Shown one piece after another: positions 1-5,669 of a stretch of 5,963 bases of DNA. Under the pieces are notes generated by a model that had not been told where the DNA came from, did not search any database, and saw only the letters and a list, made by a program, of their open reading frames with translations. Source of the DNA: Victivallales bacterium (GTDB lineage: Bacteria; Verrucomicrobiota; Lentisphaeria; Victivallales; UBA1829); assembly GCA_016285335.1 (NCBI GenBank), contig JAEEQO010000182.1:1-5963 (forward strand). Reading direction: 5' to 3'. The position numbers and the translations under genes are program-made. The stretch's first letter is position 1; every line of letters begins with the position of its first letter.

Positions 1-765
1 AATGCCCATCTTGTGCTCAATGCGGCGAACGACCAGCTGCGGGCACTTTTCGCAGATAAACATGGAGAGGCCGCGTCCGTCGGTGGTGCCTTCCTCGGAA
101 CGGGCAAGCACCAGGTGGATCTGGGAGCAGCCGTTCGTGATGAAGCGCTTCATGCCGTCGAGATACCACTTGTCGTCGGCATCCTGCGTGGCTTTCAGGC
201 GCACGGACTGCAGGTCGGACCCGGAATCAGGCTCGGTGAGGTCCATGGAACCGTCTGCCTCGCCGGTGACGAACCGCGGGATGTATTTCTGGCGCTGTTC
301 CTCGGAGCCGAACTCGCAGATGGTGTCGGCGATGTCCTGCAGGCCGAAGAGGTTCTGCAAACTGGCGTCGGCGCGGGAGACCATTTCGGTCATCATCGTA
401 TAGACGGAGAGCGGGAAATTGAGTCCGCCGTACTGGCGGGGCAGGATCACGCCCATCACGCCGGCCGCCTTCAGGTCGTTCAGGTTCTGGACCGTGAGCG
501 GGTGATAGGTCACGACGCCGTTTTCGAAGTTCGGGCCTTCCTCGTCGACCTGGCGGGCGCGCGGGGCGATACGTTCGCCGGCGACGTCGCCGATGACGGT
601 GAGGATGCGGTGGAAGTTGTCCTGCGCGTCCTCGAAGCTTTCGGGCGCGGTCTCGTATTTCTGCGCCTCGGTGTAATCCTTCTCGATGAGGCTCATGGCC
701 TCCTGAAGTTCGAGGTTTTCGAGCGTAAAGAGCAGATCGGCGTTATCGGTAAAGAAGTTGGACAT
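1..765 (-). CDS. Acyl-CoA dehydrogenase, long form, N-terminal 255 residues (cut by left edge)
   Basis: Flavin (FAD) enzyme that oxidises acyl-CoA to trans-2-enoyl-CoA, or runs the reverse reaction with ETF as electron partner, in the cytoplasm. The reading frame is open from the ATG at 765 to position 1 and encodes 255 residues. The start MSNFFTDNADL and the roughly 85-residue leader region match the long (about 560-600 residue) dehydrogenases often paired with etfBA in anaerobes. Next come LPRQYGGLNFP (residues 108-118) and the substrate/FAD-site signature MDLTEPDSGSD (174-184). Then follow KRFITNG (206-212) and RRIEHKMGI (247-255), all typical of the N-terminal and middle domains. The catalytic glutamate and C-terminal helical domain lie outside the window. 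The ribosome-binding site GAGGAGA sits 6 bases before the ATG and overlaps the etfA stop; the gap to etfA is 10 bases, so this is the third gene of the etf operon. The chain length of the acyl substrate cannot be read from this fragment. Confidence 0.95.
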   Translation of the reverse strand, partial: MSNFFTDNADLLFTLENLELQEAMSLIEKDYTEAQKYETAPESFEDAQDNFHRILTVIGDVAGERIAPRARQVDEEGPNFENGVVTYHPLTVQNLNDLKAAGVMGVILPRQYGGLNFPLSVYTMMTEMVSRADASLQNLFGLQDIADTICEFGSEEQRQKYIPRFVTGEADGSMDLTEPDSGSDLQSVRLKATQDADDKWYLDGMKRFITNGCSQIHLVLARSEEGTTDGRGLSMFICEKCPQLVVRRIEHKMGI

Positions 766-775
766 GATGGTCTCC

Positions 776-1801
776 TCAGGCTTTCGATTTGTACGCTTTG
801 ATCATCATCGGGATGACCTGGTTCAGGTCGCCGATGATCCCGTAGTGCGCCACGGAGAAGATCGGCGCCGCCGGATCGGTGTTGATCGCGATGATCTTCT
901 TGCTCTCGGCCATGCCCGCGCGATGCTGCACGGAGCCGCTGATGCCGCAGGCGATGTAGAGCTTCGGACGGACCGTAACGCCCGTCTGGCCGACCTGGTG
1001 GTCGTGGTCGATCCAGCCGGCATCGACGGCCGCGCGGGAAGCGCCGACCTGTCCGCCGAGCGTTTTGGCGAGCTCGTGGATGAGCTTGAAGTTCGCGGCG
1101 GAACCGACGCCGTAGCCGCCGGCCACGATGATCTGCGCGCCCTTCAGGTTCACGGTCTTTTCCTGGCGGACACGTTCGATGACCTTCACGACCATCTCCT
1201 GCGCGGTCAGGGCCGGGGTCACGCGGGTGACGGTGCCGGTGCGGGTCGCATCGGGTTCGCCCATCTTCATGACGCCCTCGCGGACGGTGACCATCTGCGG
1301 GTCGTCCCAGGTGTTCACGATGGTGGCGATGATGTTGCCGCCGAACGCGGGACGGATCTGCATGAGTTTGTTCTTGTAATACTTGCCGTGGACTTTATCG
1401 TCGAAATCGTCGATACGGAGGTCGGTGCAGTCGGCGGTAAGGCCGGCGAGCTTTTCGGACGCCACGCGCGGAGCGAGCTCGCGGCCCTTCATGGTCGCGC
1501 CGAACATGAGGATGTTCGGACGGTGCTCGCGGATGAGGTCGACGATGACCTTGGCGAACGGCAGGACGGTGAACGGCTCAAGGCGCGGGTCTTCCACGAG
1601 GAAGACATTGTCGCAGCCGTACTGGAAGAGCGTGGCGCAGCAGTGTTCGATCTTGTCTCCGAGGAGAAGCGCCTCGACCTTGACGCCGAGCTGGTCGGCG
1701 AGTTCACGGCCCTTGCAGACGAGTTCCAGGCTCACGTCGGCGATCTTGCCGCCTTCCTGTTCGATGAAAACCCAGACGTTTCCGATAGCGGTATTTTCCA
1801 T
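776..1801 (-). CDS. etfA: Electron transfer flavoprotein, alpha subunit
   Basis: Larger subunit of the heterodimeric ETF, carrying FAD in its C-terminal domain and passing electrons between acyl-CoA dehydrogenase and other carriers in the cytoplasm. With the start chosen here it has 341 residues, normal for the family. The N-terminal domain opens with NVWVFIEQ. Middle motifs are GRELAPRVA and IRPAFGGNI. The FAD domain shows GASRAAVDAGW (253-263), QVGQTG (269-274) and the classic alpha-subunit signature from LYIACGISG through QHRAG to IAIN (281-307), followed by a TDP and SVAHYGIIGDL tail. Two starts are possible. A GTG at 1810 overlaps the etfB stop as GTGA but has no ribosome-binding site. 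The ATG at 1801 has GGGGTGA 5 bases upstream and gives an N-terminus of family-typical length, so I prefer the ATG. It lies between etfB and the acyl-CoA dehydrogenase gene in one operon. Confidence 0.96.
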   Translation of the reverse strand: MENTAIGNVWVFIEQEGGKIADVSLELVCKGRELADQLGVKVEALLLGDKIEHCCATLFQYGCDNVFLVEDPRLEPFTVLPFAKVIVDLIREHRPNILMFGATMKGRELAPRVASEKLAGLTADCTDLRIDDFDDKVHGKYYKNKLMQIRPAFGGNIIATIVNTWDDPQMVTVREGVMKMGEPDATRTGTVTRVTPALTAQEMVVKVIERVRQEKTVNLKGAQIIVAGGYGVGSAANFKLIHELAKTLGGQVGASRAAVDAGWIDHDHQVGQTGVTVRPKLYIACGISGSVQHRAGMAESKKIIAINTDPAAPIFSVAHYGIIGDLNQVIPMMIKAYKSKA

Positions 1802-1814
1802 TTCGCTCACCCCA
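1802..1814 (-). promoter_or_regulatory. etfA ribosome-binding site overlapping the etfB stop
   Basis: On the minus strand the bases TGGGGTGA (1814 to 1807) are followed by a 5-base spacer and the ATG at 1801. The last three bases of this block are the TGA stop of etfB. A GTG inside the same block (1810-1808) is the alternative etfA start. The arrangement suggests translational coupling of the two ETF subunits, which are needed in equal amounts. Confidence 0.6.
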
Positions 1815-2691
1815 GAGTATGGTCTTCGATAAGTTCGTGTACGAGATTGCCGACCGCTTCCTGCGTCGGCGCGACTTCCTGGAAGTTCCCGGCGGTCAGG
1901 ACGACGCTCAGGATGTGCTTCACGTTGGTCGGGGAACCGGCCTTGCCGAGGCGGTCGAATTCATCCTGCGGCACGCAGTACGCGGCATTCCATTCCTGAA
2001 TCAGCAGGCCCTTCGCGGAAAGCGCGGCGATGTCCTCGTCCGTGGCGGGCGAGCCCTTGGCGGCGGCGACTTCGGACGGAGTTTTGGCTTTCTTGTACTT
2101 GATGATGCGGGAGGCGTTCTGCGGGCGGGGCTGGTTGGCGTCGACCACGGTCAGCAGGGCGGGCAGCGGAGCCTCGAGGACTTCGTAGCCGCCTTCGATG
2201 GCGCGTTTGGCGCGGATCTTGCCGTCGCCGAGCGCCTGCACTTCCTGCACATAGGAGATCTGCGGGATGCCGAGCTTTTCGGCGATCTGCGGGCCGACCT
2301 GGGCGGTGTCGCCGTCGATGGCCTGACGGCCGCAGAGGACGAGGTCGAAATGTCCGATCTTCTTCGCCAGGCGGCTCAGCGCGAAGCTGGTCGCCAGCGT
2401 ATCGGAACCGCCGAGCGCGCGGTCGGTCAGGAGCACGGTCTCATCGGCGCCGCGGAAGAGGGAATCGCGGAGGATGCCGGCGGCGGCGGGAAGTCCCATC
2501 GTCGCGACGATGACTTTCGCGCCGTAGCGGTCCTTCAGCTGGAGGGCCAGTTCAAGCGCGTTCAAATCTTCAGGATTGAAAATAGCGGGAAGCGCCTGAC
2601 GGTTGATGGTTCCGTCGGGCTTCATGGCGTCGCCCGTAACATTCTTGGTGTCCGGGACTTGCTTCACAAAGACGAGGATTGTGCAGCTCAT
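1807..2691 (-). CDS. etfB: Electron transfer flavoprotein, beta subunit
   Basis: Smaller ETF subunit, partner of the etfA product. It binds AMP in classical ETFs and a second FAD in electron-bifurcating ETFs. At 294 residues it is longer than the usual 250-265. The extra length comes mainly from an N-terminal stretch around MKPDGTINR (23-31) and a segment near residues 195-225. Family marks are VFVKQVPDT (7-15), FNPEDLNALELAL (38-50), GADETVLLTDRALGGSDTLATS (81-102, split here by memory as two blocks: ADE...TDRA and GGSDTLATS), and the beta signature LCGRQAIDGDTAQVGPQIAEKLG (119-141; key residues CGRQAIDGDTAQVGP). The ATG at 2691 has AAGGAA 6-7 bases upstream. It is the first gene of the operon etfB-etfA-acyl-CoA dehydrogenase and has a promoter candidate about 48 bases upstream. 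The DTLATS block resembles bifurcating ETFs, but that function is not proven by sequence. Confidence 0.96.
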   Translation of the reverse strand: MSCTILVFVKQVPDTKNVTGDAMKPDGTINRQALPAIFNPEDLNALELALQLKDRYGAKVIVATMGLPAAAGILRDSLFRGADETVLLTDRALGGSDTLATSFALSRLAKKIGHFDLVLCGRQAIDGDTAQVGPQIAEKLGIPQISYVQEVQALGDGKIRAKRAIEGGYEVLEAPLPALLTVVDANQPRPQNASRIIKYKKAKTPSEVAAAKGSPATDEDIAALSAKGLLIQEWNAAYCVPQDEFDRLGKAGSPTNVKHILSVVLTAGNFQEVAPTQEAVGNLVHELIEDHTLG

Positions 2692-2738
2692 GATTGTTCC
2701 TTCCTGGGTTGTTTCGCAGGTAAAAGCAGTAAAATATT

Positions 2739-2766
2739 AATATAGCATCATTCCGGCATTTTTCCA
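2739..2766 (-). promoter_or_regulatory. Promoter candidate of the etfB-etfA-acyl-CoA dehydrogenase operon
   Basis: On the minus strand TGGAAA (2766-2761) lies 16 bases before TATATT (2744-2739). Transcription would start near 2732, giving a leader of about 40 bases before the etfB ATG at 2691. The -35 is weaker and the spacer one base shorter than in the two promoters around 4765-4872, but the -10 hexamer and the following A are the same, which supports the call. No clear operator palindrome is visible around it. Confidence 0.55.
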
Positions 2767-2777
2767 GTATATTTTAG

Positions 2778-2865
2778 AAAAAACGCCGCGTTTTCGAGAC
2801 AAAACAGGGTCTCACCCGCGCAGGAAATTGCGTCCATCCGGCAAATCATTTCCGCAGCACGGAAA
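2778..2865 (-). terminator. Weak terminator-like hairpins downstream of the glycosyltransferase gene
   Basis: After the TGA at 2875-2873 the minus strand can form a 6-bp stem TTTCCG/CGGAAA with a 5-base loop (2865-2849), followed by a poor T tract. Further on, a 6-bp stem AAAACG/CGTTTT with a 3-base loop (2794-2780) runs into two more T residues (six T in total). Neither is a strong GC-rich stem plus long T run. Transcription may be partly read through into the etf operon or end by another mechanism. Confidence 0.3.
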
Positions 2866-2872
2866 ACGAAAC

Positions 2873-4678
2873 TCACTGGAACCGGGCGAAAACCATGCCG
2901 TTCGCCTTTTTCGTTTCCGGGTCGGACGGGATCGATTTCCGCTCGAAAATCGGCTCGGGCAGGAGATTTTTGGCCTTATGGTCGTAATACCGGTTCGCCG
3001 GGAAGAACATCACGATCCGTTTGGTCTTGTCCGGGTAGTCCTTAAAGTAACGTTTGAGATTGCTCCCTTTCACCTCGCGGTAATCCCCGGCATCCTCATA
3101 AGTCAGGCCGTATTCAAGCTCCCCGGCGACGTTCATGACCACGTCGTTCCGGTGGAACGTGTAGCAGACGGCGTGCACGTTCGACCCATGCGCGATAATC
3201 AGCGTATCCGGCGTGATCTCGTCCCCGCATTCCGCAATAAAAGACGTCACGCAGCGGGTGTCGTAAAAGTGCTGCGGCATCACAAAATACGATGCGATGA
3301 AAGCCGGGATGAACGCCACCAGAAAATACGAAAGCTTGCGGGACGGAAGCTTCTCGGTGAACGCCGCGACCGCGCCGAACAGCGCCAGGACCAGCGCGAT
3401 GAACAGCACAAACAGCTTCCACGTCTCGCTCTTTTCATACACGGTCACGCCGAAGCGTTTCTGCAAGTCGAACACGATGACCGCAAGCACCCCGGCGATC
3501 GCGACGGCAGCAGCAGCGCTGATGATCATCAATGGCACGTTGAACAGACGGCATTTCCCTTCCCGAAGCTCGTCGAAATACCGGAAAATCCCGCTCGCGA
3601 CCATGATCGCAAGCGGAGGGAAACACGGCAGGATGTACGTGGGGAGCTTCCCGCTCGACGCCGAGAGGAAAAGGAACGGACCGGCAAACCAGCAGATCAG
3701 GAAGCGGAACCACGATCTGTCCTCGCCCTTGATGCCGATCTTCCGGAATCCGAGCGCGATCGAAGGAGCCAGCAGGAACCATTCGGCAGCCCCCCACAGC
3801 AGGGTCAGGACGAAGAAGAACGGCCCGTGCGGGTGTTCCACCTTGACCGCACCATTGAAACCGAACCGGCTGAAATGCTCCTCGATCACAAAGTACCGCC
3901 AGAAATCCGGCTGCGCCCGGTGGATCAGGATGCCCCAGGGGGCAATGACGATCAGCGCCACCACGAACGGCAGCCACGGCAGAGAGAAGATCGCTTTCAC
4001 ATACCGGACCGGGGCAAAATCAGTTTCATTTTCCCCGCCGGAATGCTTTTTCGCGACGATCTCTTCGATCATATTCCAGACCAGCCACGGCAGCACGGCC
4101 GTGACCGGCAGGGCGAACGCCAGAAAGCCTTTCACAAGGAACGCGCAGCCCGCAGCCGCCCCGGTCGCCAGAAGCCACAACAGGCATTTCGCGCGTTTTT
4201 TCTCCAGATACCCCTCCATCGCGCAATAAAACGCCGCGACGGTCGCGGTCACAAAAAGAGAGAAAATGGCGTCGAGCGTACAGGTCGTGCCGACGAAAAA
4301 AACAAGCGGCATCAGCAGGAAACACCCCGCCGCATACCAGCCGGTCTCGCGGCGTCCGGTCATCTTCACCGTCAGCAGTATCACGATCACGGCGGCCAGT
4401 CCGGTCGAGACCGCGGGCACGATACGCGCCGCGAAATTGTTCTCGCCGAACACTTTGACGGCTCCGGCGATCAGCCAGTATCCCATGATCGGCTTTTCGA
4501 AGTAGCGGAGGCCGTTCAGGCGCGGCGTCACGTAATCCCGGTCTGCGAGCATTTCGCGCGGGATCTCGACGTAGCGGGCTTCGTCCGGCATGATGAGCGG
4601 GCGGATCCCGAGCAGAAGCAGATACAGGATGATGAATATGAGGAAAGCGGCCGGGATATTGAATTTGGATCGTTTCAT
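2873..4678 (-). CDS. ArnT-like polyprenyl-phosphate-dependent glycosyltransferase, multi-pass membrane protein
   Basis: Predicted inner-membrane enzyme that moves a sugar from an undecaprenyl-phosphate carrier to an acceptor on the periplasmic side; in the model family member ArnT the sugar is 4-amino-4-deoxy-L-arabinose and the acceptor lipid A. It has 601 residues against about 550 for E. coli ArnT. A first membrane helix (about 9-29) is followed by the periplasmic-loop motif MPDEARYVEI (30-39, acidic pair D32/E33), then GLRYFEKPIMGYW (56-68) and TLDAIF (134-139, D136), the positions where family members carry their conserved acidic residues. KGFLAFALPV (183-192) and GKLPTYILPCF (343-353) also match ArnT closely, as does the C-terminal GELEYGLTYEDAGDY block. 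About 10-13 hydrophobic helices precede a soluble C-terminal part. The ATG at 4678 has only a distant GGAG. It stands alone, with no arn-pathway genes next to it, so donor sugar and acceptor remain open. Confidence 0.87.
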   Translation of the reverse strand: MKRSKFNIPAAFLIFIILYLLLLGIRPLIMPDEARYVEIPREMLADRDYVTPRLNGLRYFEKPIMGYWLIAGAVKVFGENNFAARIVPAVSTGLAAVIVILLTVKMTGRRETGWYAAGCFLLMPLVFFVGTTCTLDAIFSLFVTATVAAFYCAMEGYLEKKRAKCLLWLLATGAAAGCAFLVKGFLAFALPVTAVLPWLVWNMIEEIVAKKHSGGENETDFAPVRYVKAIFSLPWLPFVVALIVIAPWGILIHRAQPDFWRYFVIEEHFSRFGFNGAVKVEHPHGPFFFVLTLLWGAAEWFLLAPSIALGFRKIGIKGEDRSWFRFLICWFAGPFLFLSASSGKLPTYILPCFPPLAIMVASGIFRYFDELREGKCRLFNVPLMIISAAAAVAIAGVLAVIVFDLQKRFGVTVYEKSETWKLFVLFIALVLALFGAVAAFTEKLPSRKLSYFLVAFIPAFIASYFVMPQHFYDTRCVTSFIAECGDEITPDTLIIAHGSNVHAVCYTFHRNDVVMNVAGELEYGLTYEDAGDYREVKGSNLKRYFKDYPDKTKRIVMFFPANRYYDHKAKNLLPEPIFERKSIPSDPETKKANGMVFARFQ

Positions 4679-4680
4679 CA

Positions 4681-4717
4681 GGCAGGGACTCCGGGTGTTT
4701 TTGAAGCCGGCAGGGAC
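4681..4717. repeat. Short direct repeat in the leader of the ArnT-like gene
   Basis: GGCAGGGAC occurs at 4681-4689 and again at 4709-4717, 28 bases apart (plus-strand reading). Both copies lie in the presumed untranslated leader just upstream of the glycosyltransferase start codon. At 9 bases it may be chance in GC-rich sequence. The 28-base period is not a whole number of helical turns. Confidence 0.35.
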
Positions 4718-4764
4718 ATCCCGCGGGGACAGGACGACATGCCGGAAAAAAGCATTAAAATAAT

Positions 4765-4793
4765 AATATACACCCGTCCCGCCGATATTTCAA
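4765..4793 (-). promoter_or_regulatory. Promoter of the ArnT-like gene
   Basis: On the minus strand TTGAAA (4793-4788) is separated by exactly 17 bases from TATATT (4770-4765). This is a near-consensus sigma70-type promoter. The expected start near 4758 leaves a leader of about 80 bases before the ATG at 4678. The leader contains a repeated GGCAGGGAC (plus-strand reading) listed separately. Confidence 0.75.
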
Positions 4794-4843
4794 ATTATAA
4801 ATAAAAAATCAAACCGGACCGTGTTCTTTTCTTCGCTTCCCGA

Positions 4844-4872
4844 TTGAAAAATGTCTTCCTGCGTGGTATATT
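4844..4872 (+). promoter_or_regulatory. Promoter of the NifU-like / GGGtGRT operon
   Basis: TTGAAA (4844-4849), a 17-base spacer and TATATT (4867-4872) form a near-consensus promoter. The start would fall near 4879, giving a leader of about 68 bases to the ATG at 4947. The hexamers and spacing are the same as in the divergent promoter at 4765-4793; the two -35 boxes are 50 bases apart, so one regulator bound between them could reach both. Confidence 0.78.
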
Positions 4873-4897
4873 AAATGGATGCACTTTTCACCCAAAC

Positions 4898-4924
4898 CGG
4901 CGGGTCCCCCCTGCGGGGATGCCG
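4898..4924 (+). promoter_or_regulatory. GC-rich hairpin in the leader of the NifU-like gene
   Basis: TCCCC (4905-4909) pairs with GGGGA (4915-4919) around the loop CCTGC. CGGC (4898-4901) can pair with GCCG (4921-4924) outside it, with a GGG bulge on one side and a T on the other. The structure ends 11 bases before the ribosome-binding site and is not followed by a T run, so it is not a usual terminator. It may stabilise the mRNA or influence translation; no known riboswitch is recognised. Confidence 0.4.
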
Positions 4925-4935
4925 TCCCAACAACT

Positions 4936-4946
4936 GGAGAAAGACA
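4936..4946 (+). promoter_or_regulatory. Ribosome-binding site fixing the start of the NifU-like gene
   Basis: GGAGA (4936-4940) stands 6 bases before the ATG at 4947. The frame is open further up to an ATG at 4875, but that codon lies directly behind the -10 box, ahead of the expected transcription start, and has no ribosome-binding site. The start at 4947 is therefore strongly preferred. Confidence 0.85.
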
Positions 4947-5657
4947 ATGAACTTTACGCACGAAGTGGACCAGATGGTGTGCGTCGCCAAGGGTCCGAAA
5001 CACGGTCCCGCGCCGATCCCGCAGGAAGGCAAGTGGACGAAAGCCAAAGAGATCAAGGATATTTGCGGCCTGACGCACGGCGTCGGCTGGTGCGCTCCCC
5101 AGCAGGGCGCCTGCAAGCTCACGCTGAACGTGAAAGACGGCATCATCCAGGAAGCCCTCGTCGAGACGATCGGCTGCTCCGGCATGACCCACTCCGCCGC
5201 AATGGCCGCCGAGATTCTCCCCGGCAAGACGCTCCTTGAAGCGCTCAACACCGACCTCGTCTGCGACGCCATCAACACCGCCATGCGCGAACTCTTCCTC
5301 CAGATCGTCTACGGCCGCACCCAGACCGCGTTCTCCGAAGGCGGCCTCCCGATCGGCGCCGGCCTCGAAGACCTCAAGCAGCTCCGCTCCATCACCGGCA
5401 CGATGTACAGCACCGCCGAAAAGGGCGTCCGCTACCTCGAAATGGCCGAAGGCTACGTCACCGGCCTCGCCCTCGACGAAGAGAACAAGGTCATCGGCTA
5501 CCAGTTCGTCAACCTCGGCAAGATGATGGAATTCGTGAACAAGTCCTCCACGGAAGACCTCGAAAAGATGTCCGTCAAGGACTTCATCGCCAAGTTCCAG
5601 AAATCCTACGGCCGCTTTGGCGATGCCGCTAAAGTCATCAACCCCCGCAAGGCATAA
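4947..5657 (+). CDS. NifU-like iron-sulfur cluster assembly scaffold-type protein
   Basis: A 236-residue soluble cytoplasmic protein whose central part looks like the NifU/IscU scaffold fold, which builds iron-sulfur clusters on three cysteines. VGWCAPQQGACKLTLNVKDG (46-65) resembles the first scaffold block, with C49 or C56 in place of the first ligand. ETIGCSGMTHSAAMAAEILPGK (73-94; key C77) matches the second-cysteine block, and LVCDAINTAM (104-113) puts C106 where scaffolds have the third cysteine. Further cysteines are C12 and C40. The region after about residue 125 (YGRTQTAFSEGGLPIGAG, 122-139, to the end) is not part of ordinary NifU/IscU and is specific to this subfamily. I recall highly similar proteins in anaerobic Clostridia and other gut bacteria, annotated as iron-sulfur scaffold proteins and encoded beside GGGtGRT proteins, as here. 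No cysteine desulfurase gene is visible nearby, so a role in general cluster assembly is doubtful. Confidence 0.85.
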   Translation: MNFTHEVDQMVCVAKGPKHGPAPIPQEGKWTKAKEIKDICGLTHGVGWCAPQQGACKLTLNVKDGIIQEALVETIGCSGMTHSAAMAAEILPGKTLLEALNTDLVCDAINTAMRELFLQIVYGRTQTAFSEGGLPIGAGLEDLKQLRSITGTMYSTAEKGVRYLEMAEGYVTGLALDEENKVIGYQFVNLGKMMEFVNKSSTEDLEKMSVKDFIAKFQKSYGRFGDAAKVINPRKA

Positions 5658-5669
5658 GGAGCTGACATC

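Noticed and set aside
13..801. 262-codon plus-strand open frame opposite the acyl-CoA dehydrogenase
   Set aside because: The minus strand encodes clear acyl-CoA dehydrogenase motifs over the same bases; the plus frame is a compositional shadow.
758..2745. Long plus-strand open frames (758-1999 and 1819-2745) opposite etfA and etfB
   Set aside because: They are antisense to genes with complete ETF signatures. Their products are repetitive in Asp, Ala, Gly and Val and resemble no family.
2793..2815. Inverted repeat GAGAC/GTCTC as an operator
   Set aside because: Only 5 bp arms with an 8-base loop, about 30 bases upstream of the -35; too short to call without conservation.
2692..2872. Possible small gene or RNA gene in the gap between the ArnT-like gene and etfB
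   Set aside because: No open frame with a ribosome-binding site was found; the AT-rich content is accounted for by a promoter and weak hairpins.
2828..4804. 658-codon open frame on the plus strand opposite the ArnT-like gene
   Set aside because: It is rich in Arg, His, Gln and Asp with no recognisable domain, lies wholly antisense to a well-matched membrane protein, and is explained by GC-biased codon positions.
4875..4946. 24-residue N-terminal extension of the NifU-like protein
   Set aside because: The ATG at 4875 is two bases after the -10 box, upstream of the expected transcription start, with no ribosome-binding site. The extra residues cover a GC-rich hairpin and match nothing known.
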